Source of the DNA: Terebella lapidaria
Taxonomy: Eukaryota; Annelida; Polychaeta; Terebellida; Terebellidae
Length of the DNA stretch: 64,000 nucleotides
Assembly (NCBI GenBank): GCA_949152475.1
Contig: OX424567.1
Coordinates: 31,583,402 to 31,647,401, forward strand
Reading direction: 5' to 3'
In this document: positions 36,090 to 48,864 of the stretch, piece after piece
Layout: each line of letters opens with the position of its first letter
Position numbering within the stretch: position 1 is the stretch's first letter
Notes under the pieces: model-generated
Told to the model about the DNA's origin: nothing
What the model saw: the letters and a program-made list of their open reading frames with translations, nothing else
Database searches by the model: none
Translations under genes and position numbers: made by a program

Positions 36090-38560
36090 CAACTGAATCC
36101 TATTCAACATGGTGCACTGAACTTGATATTGACTTGTGGCGAACCTTTCAAGGTCAAGGTCAAAGGTCACATTCAAGGTCACTCATGAAAGGCCTTTTAA
36201 TATGCCACAATATGGTTTTAGTTTGAACTCTCTGCGACGATTAGTTCGGAAGTTATGGCCATTTATGTGATTTTGACCTTTCCCTTTCCCTTGACCTCGA
36301 CCTTTGACCTTGAGTCACGAAAATTGTGCATTGTCTGTGCATGAAGACATATATTTTACCTGTATAATTCCATCAGAATCGAACAAGGTTTGTGGACACT
36401 ATGATCATTTGAAATTTCGAAAAATTAACGTTTATGACGTCACTGTGACGTCAATAGACGTCACATCTCGAAACTGATGAGAAAGTATGTACCAGGGAGT
36501 CAAGACCTTTCATTTGATATACTACTTGATAGGTTTCAGTTAGTTTTGAAATTTGACCTTGAAGTTTTCCTCATATGACCTTATTTTTCTGACCAAGTTC
36601 AAGGTCAATCATGAAATTGACATATACACTCGATTCCTATGTCTCTTCTGAATGATATGGTTCAAATTTCATGAACCTACGACAATTCAAATGGATGTTA
36701 TTACCGGAAACGTGTTTTTCTGGGATTTCGATGACCTTGACCTTGACCTTTGACCTTTGTACTTTAGCTACTAGAGGTCATTACTGTCAATATGCATATC
36801 AAGTTTTAAGAGATTCCATACAGTATTGACGATGTTATGGCCTTCTGAAATTTCGGAAATTTAACGTTTATGACGTCATTGTGACGTCAGTGTACGTCGC
36901 AGCGCCGAAAATAAAATATCACTGCAATCAGGGGGTCAAGACCCTTCCAACGATATACTACTCGATATGGTGCGCTGACCTTCGTACTTGACCTTGACAT
37001 TCACCTCATGGCGAACTTCTCAGGGTCAAGGTCAAATGTCAAGGTCAAGGCCACGGAAGATAGAACTCGAGTTTATCTACAATATGAACTTGGTTTGAAG
37101 TCTCTAGCACAATTAGAACCGGAGTTATGGCCATTTATGTGTTTTCATCGTTTTGCGCGACCTCGACCTTGACCTTGGGCCTAGAATCACCAAAAGTGTG
37201 CAGTCACGAGCCATGTACCTACATAATATGCACACTAAGTATGGAAGAAATCGAGCTAAAATTGTGGACGCTAGAGGGCGCACAAACAAACAAACACATA
37301 AATGAAATTTCCAACTGTATCCTATTCAATATGGTGCACTGATGTTTCCAACTGTATCCTATTCAATATGGTGCACTGAACTTTGTACTCGACCTTGATA
37401 TTGACTTGTGGCGAACCTCTCAAGGTCAAGGTCAAAGGTCACATTCAAGGTCACTCATGAAAGGCCTTTTAATATGCCACAATATGGCCTTAGTTTGAAC
37501 TCTCTGCGACGATTAGTTCCGAAGTTATGGCCATTTATGTGATTTTGACCTTTCTCTTGACCTTGACCTCGACCTTTGACCTTGAGCCACGAAAATTGTG
37601 CATTGTCTGTGTATGAAGACATATATTTTACCTGTATAATTCCATCAGAATCGAACAAGGTTTGTGGACACTATGACCATTTGAAAGTTCGAAAAAATTA
37701 CGTTTATGACGTCATTGTGACGTCAATAAACGTCACATCTCAAAACTGATGAGAAAGTATGTACCAGGGAGTCAAGACCTTTCATTTGATATACTACTTG
37801 ATAGGTTTCAGTTAGTTTTGAAATTTGACCTTGAAGTTTTCCTCATATGACTTTATTTTCCTGACCAAGTTCAAGGTCAATCATGAAATTGACATATACG
37901 CTCGATTGCTATGTCTCTTCTGAATGATATGGTTCGAATTTCATGAACCTACAACAATTAAAATGGATGTTATTACCGGAAACGTGTTTTTCTGGGATTT
38001 CGATGACCTTGACCTTGACCTTTGACCTTTGTACTTTAGTTACTAGAGGTCATTACTGTCAATATGCACATCAAGTTTTAAGAGATTCCATACAGTATTG
38101 ACGATGTTATGGCCTTTTGAAATTTCGGAAATTTGACGTTTATGACGTCATTGGGACGTCAGTGTACGTCGCAGCGCCGAAAATAAGGTATCACTGCAAT
38201 CAGGGGGCCAAGACCTTTCCAACGATATACTACTCGATATGATTCGCTGACCTTCGTACTTGACCTTGACATTCACCTCATGGCGAACTTCTCAAGGTCA
38301 AGGTCAAATGTCAAGGTCAAGTCACAGAAGATAGAACTCGAGTTTATCTACAATATGAACTTAATTTGAAGTCTCTAGGACCATTAGAACCGAAGTTATG
38401 GCCACTTATGTGTTTTCGACGTTTTGCTTGACCTTGACCTTGACCTTTGACCTAGACACTCCAAAATAGGACGTTTTTTGGCCATTATCCGAGAGAATAT
38501 GCACACGAATTTTTGAAGAATTCAGTGAAGAATTGTGGACGCTAGAGCGCGCACAAACAA
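36090..38560 (+). repeat. Tandem duplication of about 1.27 kb
   Basis: The sequence from about 36,090 recurs from about 37,346, for example ACTCATGAAAGGCCTTTTAA at 36,181 and 37,453 (offset 1,272). The copies are similar but not identical. At the junction a piece of about 37 bp containing CCAACTGTATCCTATTCAA is itself present twice (about 37,307-37,379). Confidence 0.85.
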
Positions 38561-39421
38561 ACAAATGAACCGACATAGTCGACTAACTTGCCGGAAGTGC
38601 TGCCAGTGATCTTAACCTTCTACTGGGTAACCTAGATTTTTTACAATCTTCATGTACCTGGCCATTCTGAATGTGAGAGTGAATATTCATCATTTTTCAG
38701 TGATAAAAACGTTAGTTACGTCAAAACAAATAGAAGAATCAAACTGAGAATTGAAAATTTTCCTCATTAGATATGTATAAATCTCCCTATAATACCAAAT
38801 CCAGAAAAAACAAATCCATAATACCAAATGTCCAAATGGGATTTTGATGACCTTGACCTTGGCCTTTGACCTATGTAGTTCAATTCGTAGAGGTCAATGT
38901 TATCAATGGGTATATCAAGTTTCAAGATATTCCATACAGTATTGACGCTGTTATGGCCTTTTGGAATTTCGGAAATTTAACCTGTATGATGCAGTCAGAG
39001 TTTGATGATGCCAAAAACAAACGTAAAATACAACAGTTTGCAATGAAAATTGTAGCTCGATCAAATAGTTCATCCGAAGACACACTGAAATATTCCACTC
39101 ATATTCATGAAACACTTTTTTGTTATCTCCATAAAGGCACGAAGTAGTAGATTCTTTGTGCTTTCTGCTTCAGGCTTGATTTTGATTTAATATCGCGAAA
39201 CTCATGTGGAATAATAATACCCAGCCATACACCGAGGTTGAAGGCTAGAAACGGTTCAATTTTCGTGAAAATCGGTCAAGTGAAGAGGTCACAAAAAATC
39301 TCAAAAAATTCCTCACGCTGCCGCCACAGCAGCCACACCAATGCGCAGCCATGAGACATACCTGCATTTATTCTGAGGGCTGTCTCTTGTACGCTATATG
39401 CTTCACACTCAACAACTTTCA

Positions 39422-39507
39422 AGTGACGGTTTGGCTCAGTCAGTAAAGGCGTTAGGTGTTGGTGCGCGGGGTCAGGAGTTCGATTCCTATTGCCACTTTT
39501 TTTTTTT
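39422..39507 (+). pseudogene. tRNA-like Pol III unit, copy 1
   Basis: 76 nt with an A-box-like TGGCTCAGTCAGTAAAGG and a B-box-like AGTTCGATTCC, followed at once by a T run that would terminate Pol III. The ends AGTGACG and TGCCACT pair at six of seven positions including one G-T. The D and T arms are degenerate, so this is a tRNA pseudogene or SINE head and not a working tRNA. Confidence 0.65.
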
Positions 39508-39619
39508 AAATTCCAACTAAATTACTTTTTCTGAGTGTTTTTTTTGTATTAATTCTGATATGTTTTCCACAGTCACCCTTTTATCTATTCTATTGTTCTG
39601 ATAATTACAGTCTAATACC

Positions 39620-40990
39620 TTTAAATTGAAGTGCACTGTGGATGTTTGAGAGTTTGCTGAAAAGTTGAAATATTGGTATGACAGGCCTTACGTTTATGAC
39701 GTCATAGCGGAAAATCTATCATGGCGGAAAAGTATCAGACAGTACCCTTCTAAAGCAGAATTCAACGAGCTTTCCAATGGTGCAATTCGCTTTTCTGTAC
39801 GACAAATACTTTCCGATATATAGCCCCATTTCGAAAAATGACGTTTCACGTCGTGACGTCATTGACGTTTCACCTAGCGTGTTGAGACTCGTTATATGGC
39901 TGGGAAGTATCATTCCACATGAGTTCTGATAATTACAGCCTAATATCTTTAAATTTGAGTGCACTGTGGATGTCTGAAAGTTTGCTGAAAGGTCGAAATA
40001 TCGGTATGACAGGCCATACGTTTATGACGTCATAACGGAAAATCTATCAGGGCGGAAACGTATCGGACAGTACCCTCCTAAACGAGAATTCAACGAGCTT
40101 TCGAGTGGTACAATCCGCTTCTCTGTGCGATAAATACTTTCAGATATATAGCCCCATTTTTAAAATTGACGTTTTACGTCATGACGTCATTGACGTTGAA
40201 CGTAGCGCGTTGAAACTTGGTATATGCCTGTATATTAATATTTCACATAGGTTCTCATAATTACAGTTCCAAACCTTCAAATTTGAGTGCACTGTGGATG
40301 TTTGAAATTTTGCTGAAAAGTCGAAAAATTTGTATGACAGGCCTTACGTTTATGACGTCATAGCGGAAAATCTATCATGGCGGAAAAGTATCGGATAGTA
40401 CCCTTCTGAACCAGAATTCAACGAATTTTCCAATGGTGCAATTTGCTTCTCCGTACGACAGATACTTTTTGATATATAGCCCCATTTCGAAAATTGACGT
40501 TTTACGTCATGACGTCATTGACGTTACACGTAGCGTGTTAAAACTTGGTATATGGCTGGGTATCATTATTCCACATAGGTTCTGATAATTACAGCCTATT
40601 AACTTTAAAATTGAGTGCACTGTGGATGTTTGAAAGTTTGCTGAAAAGTCGAAAAATTGGTATGACAGGCCTTACGTTTATGACGTCATAGCGGAAAATC
40701 TATCATGGCGGAAAAGTATCGGACAGTACCCTTCTGAACCAGAATTCAACGAGCTTTCCAATGGTGCAATTCGCTTCTCTGTACGACAAATACTATCCGA
40801 TATATAGCCCCATTTTGAAAAATGACGTTTCACGTCGTGACGTCATTGACGTTCAAACAATCCGAGTAAAACTTCGCAGTTTGATGGAGGATACTATTAT
40901 ATATCCCTGTGCTGAATTTCAGAAGTATCGGTTTAAATGTGGCTGCTGTGTGAATTTTTTAAAATTCGCCAATGATGAGAGATAGGGATT
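39620..40990 (+). repeat. 328-bp tandem array, four units (copy 1)
   Basis: Unit markers at 39767, 40095, 40423 and 40751 are exactly 328 bp apart. Each unit has TTACGTTTATGACGTCATA or a close variant, CTATCATGGCGG (CTATCAGGGCGG in one), GATATATAGCCCCATTT and a CRE-dense core. The same arrays lie at about 42.28-43.65 and 53.06-54.43 kb. Confidence 0.93.
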
Positions 40991-41187
40991 TTTTTAGTTT
41001 TCAAGAATTTTTGGTGACGTCATCAGTGAACCGATTTTTTCCAAAAACGTGCGGTCCCGTCCCAGAGCGGATACCTATCTATCAAAAAAAATTCGGAATG
41101 CTAGCTCGAAAACTGTGGACGCTAGAGTGCGCACAAACAAACGTACAAACAGACAGACAAATCCATAAACAAACCAACCGACCAACA

Positions 41188-41255
41188 TACTTGCCGAAAT
41201 CTTTAGATTCCGGCAAGTAACAAATGAACCGACATAGTCGACTAACTTGCCGGAA
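41188..41255 (+). repeat. Palindrome plus CGAC-stem module end
   Basis: Palindrome 41188-41219, then CGAC-ATA-GTCG (41230-41240), ACTA, then ACTTGCCGGAA. It marks the exact junction of 2.66-kb copies 1 and 2. Confidence 0.8.
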
Positions 41256-43876
41256 GTGCTGCCAGTGATCTTGACCTTCTACTGGGTAACCTAGATTTTT
41301 TACAATCTTCATGTACCTGGCCATTCTGAATGTGAGAGTGAATATTCATCATTTTTCAGTGATAAAAACGTTAGTTACGTCAAAACAAATAGAAGAATCA
41401 AACTGAGAATTGAAAATTTTCCTCATTAGATATGTATAAATCTCCCTATAATACCAAATCCAGAAAAAACAAATCCATAATACCAAATGTCCAAATGGGA
41501 TTTTGATGACCTTGACCTTGGCCTTTGACCTATGTAGTTCAATTCGTAGAGGTCAATGTTATCAATGGGTATATCAAGTTTCAAGATATTCCATACAGTA
41601 TTGACGCTGTTATGGCCTTTTGGAATTTCGGAAATTTAACCTGTATGATGCAGTCAGAGTTTGATGATGCCAAAAACAAACGTAAAATACAACAGTTTGC
41701 AATGAAAATTGTAGCTCGATCAAATAGTTCATCCGAAGACACACTGAAATATTCCACTCATATTCATGAAACACTTTTTTGTTATCTCCATAAAGGCACG
41801 AAGTAGTAGATTCTTTGTGCTTTCTGCTTCAGGCTTGATTTTGATTTAATATCGCGAAACTCATGTGGAATAATAATACCCAGCCATACACCGAGGTTGA
41901 AGGCTAGAAACGGTTCAATTTTCGTGAAAATCGGTCAAGTGAAGAGGTCACAAAAAATCTCAAAAAATTCCTCACGCTGCCGCCACAGCAGCCACACCAA
42001 TGCGCAGCCATGAGACATACCTGCATTTATTCTGAGGGCTGTCTCTTGTACGCTATATGCTTCACACTCAAGAACTTTCAAGTGACGGTTTGGCTCAGTC
42101 AGTAAAGGCGTTAGGTGTTGGTGCGCGGGGTCAGGAGTTCGATTCCTATTGCCACTTTTTTTTTTTAAATTCCAACTAAATTACTTTTTCTGAGTGTTTT
42201 TTTGTATTAATTCTGATATGTTTTCCACAGTCACCCTTTTATCTATTCTATTGTTCTGATAATTACAGTCTAATACCTTTAAATTGAAGTGCACTGTGGA
42301 TGTTTGAGAGTTTGCTGAAAAGTTGAAATATTGGTATGACAGGCCTTACGTTTATGACGTCATAGCGGAAAATCTATCATGGCGGAAAAGTATCAGACAG
42401 TACCCTTCTAAAGCAGAATTCAACGAGCTTTCCAATGGTGCAATTCGCTTTTCTGTACGACAAATACTTTCCGATATATAGCCCCATTTCGAAAAATGAC
42501 GTTTCACGTCGTGACGTCATTGACGTTTCACCTAGCGTGTTGAGACTCGGTATATGGCTGGGAAGTATCATTCCACATGAGTTCTGATAATTACAGCCTA
42601 ATATCTTTAAATTTGAGTGCACTGTGGATGTCTGAAAGTTTGCTGAAAGGTCGAAATATCGGTATGACAGGCCATACGTTTATGACGTCATAACGGAAAA
42701 TCTATCAGGGCGGAAACGTATCGGACAGTACCCTCCTAAACGAGAATTCAACGAGCTTTCGAGTGGTACAATCCGCTTCTCTGTGCGATAAATACTTTCA
42801 GATATATAGCCCCATTTTTAAAATTGACGTTTTACGTCATGACGTCATTGACGTTGAACGTAGCGCGTTGAAACTTGGTATATGCCTGTATATTAATATT
42901 TCACATAGGTTCTCATAATTACAGTTCCAAACCTTCAAATTTGAGTGCACTGTGGATGTTTGAAATTTTGCTGAAAAGTCGAAAAATTTGTATGACAGGC
43001 CTTACGTTTATGACGTCATAGCGGAAAATCTATCATGGCGGAAAAGTATCGGATAGTACCCTTCTGAACCAGAATTCAACGAATTTTCCAATGGTGCAAT
43101 TTGCTTCTCCGTACGACAGATACTTTTTGATATATAGCCCCATTTCGAAAATTGACGTTTTACGTCATGACGTCATTGACGTTACACGTAGCGTGTTAAA
43201 ACTTGGTATATGGCTGGGTATCATTATTCCACATAGGTTCTGATAATTACAGCCTAATAACTTTAAAATTGAGTGCACTGTGGATGTTTGAAAGTTTGCT
43301 GAAAAGTCGAAAAATTGGTATGACAGGCCTTACGTTTATGACGTCATAGCGGAAAATCTATCATGGCGGAAAAGTATCGGACAGTACCCTTCTGAACCAG
43401 AATTCAACGAGCTTTCCAATGGTGCAATTCGCTTCTCTGTACGACAAATACTATCCGATATATAGCCCCATTTTGAAAAATGACGTTTCACGTCGTGACG
43501 TCATTGACGTTCAAACAATCCGAGTAAAACTTCGCAGTTTGATGGAGGATACTATTATATATCCCTGTGCTGAATTTCAGAAGTATCGGTTTAAATGTGG
43601 CTGCTGTGTGAATTTTTTAAAATTCGCCAATGATGAGAGATAGGGATTTTTTTAGTTTTCAAGAATTTTTGGTGACGTCAACAGTGAACCGATTTTTTCC
43701 AAAAACGTGCGGTCCCGTCCCAGAGCGGATACCTATCTATCAAAAAAAATTCGGAATGCTAGCTCGAAAACTGTGGACGCTAGAGCGCGCACAAACAAAC
43801 GGACAAACAGACAACGCCATAAACAAACAAACCGACCAACATACTTGCCGAAATCTTTAGATTCCGGCAAGTAACA
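41221..43876 (+). repeat. 2.66-kb unit, copy 2
   Basis: Directly adjacent to copy 1 in the same orientation. Single-base differences include CAAGAACTTTC for CAACAACTTTC and GTCAACAGTG for GTCATCAGTG. The AAAC-rich tail differs from copies 1 and 3. Confidence 0.95.
42081..42166 (+). pseudogene. tRNA-like Pol III unit, copy 2
   Basis: Identical to copy 1 over the 76-nt core, with the A and B boxes and T run intact. Confidence 0.65.
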
Positions 43877-44066
43877 AACACACACACAAATCCACAAACC
43901 AACCGACCAACATACTTGCCGGAATTTAAATTCCGGCAAGTAATAAACGAACTGACCAACATACTTGCCGAAATCGAAGATTCCGGCATGTAACAAATGA
44001 AATCGCTCGCTGCTGCTGACTTGACGGCTGAAAGCCTTCGCTGGTACAGCGAGTACTTGCCAGAAT
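43842..44066 (+). repeat. Three palindromes plus CGCTG-stem module end
   Basis: Palindromes at 43842-43873, 43913-43942 and 43962-43992. The middle one is perfect over 30 bp (TACTTGCCGGAATTT and its exact complement). The third has CATG for CAAG. The GAAATCGCTCGCTGCTGC unit follows, ending in CGCTG-GTA-CAGCG (44039-44051), AGT, then ACTTGCCAGAA. Confidence 0.82.
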
Positions 44067-45956
44067 AGAAGAAAGAAAACTTTGACCTTGAGGGGTAATG
44101 TCAAGGTCAAATGACATGACCAAGGTCCTTCAAAAGAGGGCTTTCAATATGCTACAATATTTTCTAGTTGGAACTCTCTGGGTCGATTAGTTCCGAAATT
44201 ATTGAGATTCATGTTATTTTGACTGATCACTTTTACGTGAACTTGACCTTTGACCTACGATGACTGAAGCAAAAGTTTTACCAAATATGTTTTTTCTTCT
44301 GGGATTTCGATGACCTTGACCTCTGTGGTTCTTGTCGTACAGGCCAATGCTGTCAATATGCATATCAAGTTACAGAGGATTCCCTCCAGTATTGACATTG
44401 TTATGGCCTTTTGAAATTTCGGAAATTTGACGTTGATGACGTCATTGTGACGTCACTGAACGTCATATGCCAAAATTAAGACATCACTGGACTCAGGAGA
44501 TCAAGACCTTAACGGTAAACTACTGGGTATGGTTCGCTGAACTGCGTTCTTGACCTTGACATTCACCTCATGGCGAACTTCTCAAGGTCAATGTCAAAAG
44601 TCAAGGTCACAGGCGATAGAACTCGAGTTCATCTACAATATGCACCTAATTTGAAGTCTCTAGGACGATTACAGCCGGAGTTATGGCCACTTATGTGTTT
44701 TCGACGTTTTGTGTGACCTTGACCTTGACCTTCGACCTATATTCACCAAAATATGATACAATCTACTCAATATCCTACAGAACATGTTCACCAAGTTTGA
44801 AAAAAATCGAATGAGAATTGTGGATGCTAGAGTGCGAAAATACATACAAACAAACAAACAAATGAAATTTTTACCGATTTGTTGCCAAAAAAACGTCAAT
44901 TACGTCAAAACGGATATATCGATTGAGCTAAAAATTGATAGAAACCATCACAGGACGAGTCCACATCGTTTGTATATGCTAGATCTGCAGTAAATGTGAT
45001 AACTTTGCACATCTGACACTCAAAAGGCCTAAATGTCAGTCTGAAAACACTTTTGACGTCATTATGACGTCAATTAACGTCCGATTCCAAAAATGACAAC
45101 ATATTTGGAAAGTACTCTCGAAGACCTTCCAAACGAGTTACTACTCGATATTTTTGCAAAAGGTCAAGGTCAAGGTCATTTTTTAGGTCAATTTCGACCT
45201 TCGGCGCTTGCAAAGGCTATCGCTCATACGCCTTAGGTGTAAATGCAAAAGTTGTTAGGCTAAGTGAGTGCAATACTGTAGATTTACTTTCGTGTCTCTA
45301 TCTTGCTTAGTTCCTGAGATATAGTGACCTACATGGTTTTCACTTGCGGGTCAATATTGACCTTGACTTTCGACCTACGACCTTGAAATTTCGTGGATCA
45401 AAAGAAGTCATCCTTGCTTATTAACAGGTTTATCATTGGATTTTTACGCACATTATTGACGCTTTTATCAGCATGGACAGCTTGAAAATGCAATTTGGCT
45501 TATAATGGGACCGATTTCGTTGCCATAGAAACGTCAATTACGTCATAACGAATTGGCCGATTGGGCTAAAAATTGACATTGAGCATAAGGGACCGGTCCC
45601 ACATCGTTTCGAAGCATCAGATCGAAAATCGGAGGAGGTGACCTCCAAGGTCAAATATTCGACCTCAGGCGAACTTCTCAAGTTCAAGGTCAAATGTCAA
45701 GGTCAAGGTCACGAAAGATAGAACTCGAGTTTATCTACAATATGAACTTGATTTGAAGTCTCTAGCACTATTAGAACCGAAGTTATGGCCACTTATGTGT
45801 TTTCAACGTTTTGCTTGACCTTGACCTTGACCTTTGACCTTGATACACCAAAATAGGTCGTTTTCTGCGCGGTATTCTAGAGAATATGTGCACCAAATTT
45901 GGAGGAAATCGGATGAGAAATGTGGACGCTAGGCTGTAAACAAACAAACAAACAAA
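44067..45956 (+). repeat. Mixed R modules
   Basis: Two modules: one closing at 44,818 (GTGGATGCTAGAGTGCG plus AAAC) and one closing at about 45,921 (GTGGACGCTAGGCTG). Part of the second (45,361-45,950) supplied or shares the segments later found in the 1.6-kb units near 48.1-48.25 and 49.8-50.28 kb. Confidence 0.75.
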
Positions 45957-47016
45957 CGAGAGGCCATAGGCCACACACTTGCCGGACTAAGTACGCAATT
46001 ATGACGTCATTTGTCGTCAATTCTATACTGCTAACTTACTGTGAATGGAGTTTTTAAATATGCATGATATAATCGTGTTTATATATGTTATATTATAACC
46101 AGACAAGATCATAATATCTTCAAATGATGAGTTTCCTTTGAAATTTTACCGATTTGTTGCCACAAAAACGTCAATTACGTCAAAACGAATATGTCAAATG
46201 TGCTAAAAATTGACAGAGACCTTCACAGGACGACTCCACATCGTTTGCATATGCTAAATATGCAGTTAATGTTATAACTTTGCACATCTGACACTCGAAA
46301 GGCCAAAATGTCAGTCTGAAATCACGTTTGACGTCATTATGACGTCAATTGACGTCCGATTCTGAAAATGACAACATATTTGGAAAGTACTCTCCAAGAC
46401 CTTTCAAACGAGCTACTACTCGATATTTTTGCAAAAGGTCAAGGTCAAGGTCATTTTTGAGGTCAACTTCGACCTCAGGCGCTTGCAAAGGCTATCGGTC
46501 ATACGCCTTAGGTGTAAATGCAAAAGTTGTTAGGCTAAGTGAGTGCAATACTCTGGATTTACTTTCGTGTCTCTACCTTGCTTACTTCCTGAGATATAGT
46601 GACCCACATGGTTTTCACTTGCAGGTCAATATTGACCTTGACTTTCGACATTTGACCTTGAAATTTTCTGGAACAAAAGAACTTATCCTTGACTATAAAC
46701 AGGTGTATTATCAGATTTTTACGCACATTATTGACGCTTTTATCAGCATCGACAGCTTGAAACATGCAATTTCTCTTATAATGGGGCCGATTTCGTTGCC
46801 ATAGAAACGTCAATTACGTCATAACGAATTGGCCGATCGGGCTAAAAATTGACATTGAGCATGAGGGATCGGTCCCACATCGTTTCCAAGCATCAGATCG
46901 AAAATCGGAGGAGGTGACCTCCAAGGTCAAATATTCGACCTGAGGCGAACTTCTCAAGGTCAAGGTCAAAGGTCAAGGTCAAGGTCTCAGAAGATAGAAC
47001 TCGAGTTTATCTACAA
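45957..47016 (+). repeat. R unit almost identical to 12,676-13,735
   Basis: It begins at a GGCC-ATA-GGCC module end (45962-45972) and runs at a constant offset of 33,281 from the left copy until they separate near 47,016 (AACTTAATTTG against AACTTGATTTG, then different closing boxes). Confidence 0.9.
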
Positions 47017-47233
47017 TATGAACTTAATTTGAAGTCTCTAGGACCACTAGAACCGAAGTTATGGCCACTTATGTGTTTTCGACATTTTGCTTGACCTTGA
47101 CCTTGACCTTTGACCTAGCTTCACCAAAATAGGACGTTTTCTGCGCGGTATTCTAGAGAATAAGCTCACGAAATTTGGAGAAAATCGGGCAAGAATTGTG
47201 GACGCTAGGCTGTAAACAAACAAACAAACAAAC

Positions 47234-48832
47234 AAATGAACCGACATAGTCGACTAACTTGCCGGAATAGCTGGCAATGACCTTGAACTTTTACCAAAGA
47301 CTTTGAATTTTTTGCAAAGTTGATGCATCTGGTTATTTTAAATATGAGTAATGGCATTTTTCTAGATTTTGTATAGTTGATGGAAAACATTGAAAAAAGT
47401 ATTATATTTCTTTCCTAGCATAAGCAGTTTGTGGTCATGAAAGACTGATAGGATTCGGATCTTTTGTGACGTCATCAATAAAGCTATTTTTCTCAAAATC
47501 ATTCTGTCAAGAGCCATTATCCTACAGAATATCTACATCAAATTTGAAAAGAATCAAGCAACAAATGTGGACGCTATGAGTATGAAAAGACAAACAAATG
47601 AAATTTTCTCCAATTTTCCGTCATAAAAAGGTCAATTAGGCCATTACCACTGCAATTATTGAACTGATATTTGTCAAATAGCTTCAGTAGGTATCCCCAA
47701 TACTTACCAGAGCACCGGATCAACAATAATCATAAATGGTTTATGCATCTCATGTAAACAATCAATTGAAGTATGATAAAATCACGTTTCACGTCATTAT
47801 GACGTCATATGACGTCAGATTCCAAAAATAAGAACATATATCGAAACTACTCCCGAAGACCTTTCAAACGAGTTACTACTCGATATTTTCGCGAAAGGTC
47901 AAGGTCAAGGTCATTTTTTGGGTCAACTTCGACCTCAGGCGCTTGCAAAGGCTATCGGCCATACGCCTTAGGTGTAAATACAAAAGTTGATAGGCTAAGT
48001 GAGTGCAATACTGTGGATTTACTTTCGTGTCTCTATCTTGCTTACTTCCTGAGATATAGTGACCTACATGGTTTTCACTTGCGGGTCAATATTGACCTTG
48101 ACTTTCGACCTACGACCTTGAAATTTCGTGGATCAAAAGAAGTCATCCTTGCTTATTAACAGGTTTATCATTGGATTTTTACGCACATTATTGACGCTTT
48201 TATCAGCATGGACAGCTTGAAAAATGCAATTTGGCTTATAATGGGACCGATTTCGTTGCCATAGAAACGTCAATTACGTCATAACGGATTGACCGATCGC
48301 GCTAAAAATTGACATTGACCATAAGGGACCGGTCCGACATCGTTTCCAAGCATCAGATCGAAAATCGGAGGAGGTGACCTCCAAGGTCAAATATTCGACC
48401 TCAGGCGAACTTCTCAAGGTCAAGGTCAAATGTCAAGGTCAAGGTCACAAAAGATAGAACTCGAGTATATCTACAATATGCACTTAATTTGAAGTCTCCA
48501 CGACGATTAGAACCGGAGTTATGACCATTTATGTGTTTTGGACATTTTGCGCGACCTTGACCTTGACCTTTGACCTGAAATCACCAAAATTGTGCTGTGC
48601 CAAGCAGTTGTCCTACAGATTAAATGTGCTAGGTTTGGGAGAAATAGAGGAAGAATTGTGGACGCTACAGGATTAACAAACAAACAAACAAACATATCCA
48701 CAAACACACAAACTGACAAACCAACCGAGCAACATACTTGCCGAAATCTTTAGATTCCGGCAAGTAACAAACACATCCACAAATCCACAAACAGACCAAC
48801 ATACTTGCCGAAATCTTAGATTCCGGCAAGTA
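47234..48832 (+). repeat. 1.6-kb unit, copy 1
   Basis: It starts at the CGAC-ATA-GTCG module end (47242-47252) and CCGGAATAGCTGGCAATGAC, and is shared with 48,832 and 54,658 onward. From about 48,090 to 48,245 it matches 45,361-45,520 instead of its sister units, then rejoins the copy-3 type (GACCGATCGCGC, GGTCCGACATCG). Confidence 0.9.
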
Positions 48833-48864
48833 ATGAACCGACATAGTCGACTAACTTGCCGGAA
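48735..48864 (+). repeat. Two palindromes plus CGAC-stem module end
   Basis: Palindromes 48735-48766 and 48802-48832 (67 bp apart), then CGAC-ATA-GTCG (48839-48849), ACTA, then ACTTGCCGGAA. This is the junction of 1.6-kb copies 1 and 2. Confidence 0.8.

Larger units (their letters stand above)
38563..41220 (+). repeat. 2.66-kb unit, copy 1
   Basis: It begins at AAATGAACCGACATAGTCG and ends at a TTCCGGCAAGTAA palindrome. Inside are an AGGTCA-poor piece (38.99-39.4 kb), a tRNA-like Pol III unit, a 328-bp x4 array, and the closing GTGGACGCTAGAGTGCG box with AAAC tract. Copies 2 and 3 start at 41,222 and 52,001. All small ORFs in the unit occur identically in all three, which is expected from recency. 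Confidence 0.95.

Noticed and set aside
39422..39497. Functional tRNA gene
   Set aside because: The A box is shifted relative to the acceptor stem and the D and T arms do not pair properly, so a working tRNA is unlikely.
43842..43992. CRISPR-like look of evenly spaced palindromic repeats
   Set aside because: The DNA is eukaryotic, there are at most three repeats per group, the spacers are alike and AAAC-rich, and there are no cas genes.
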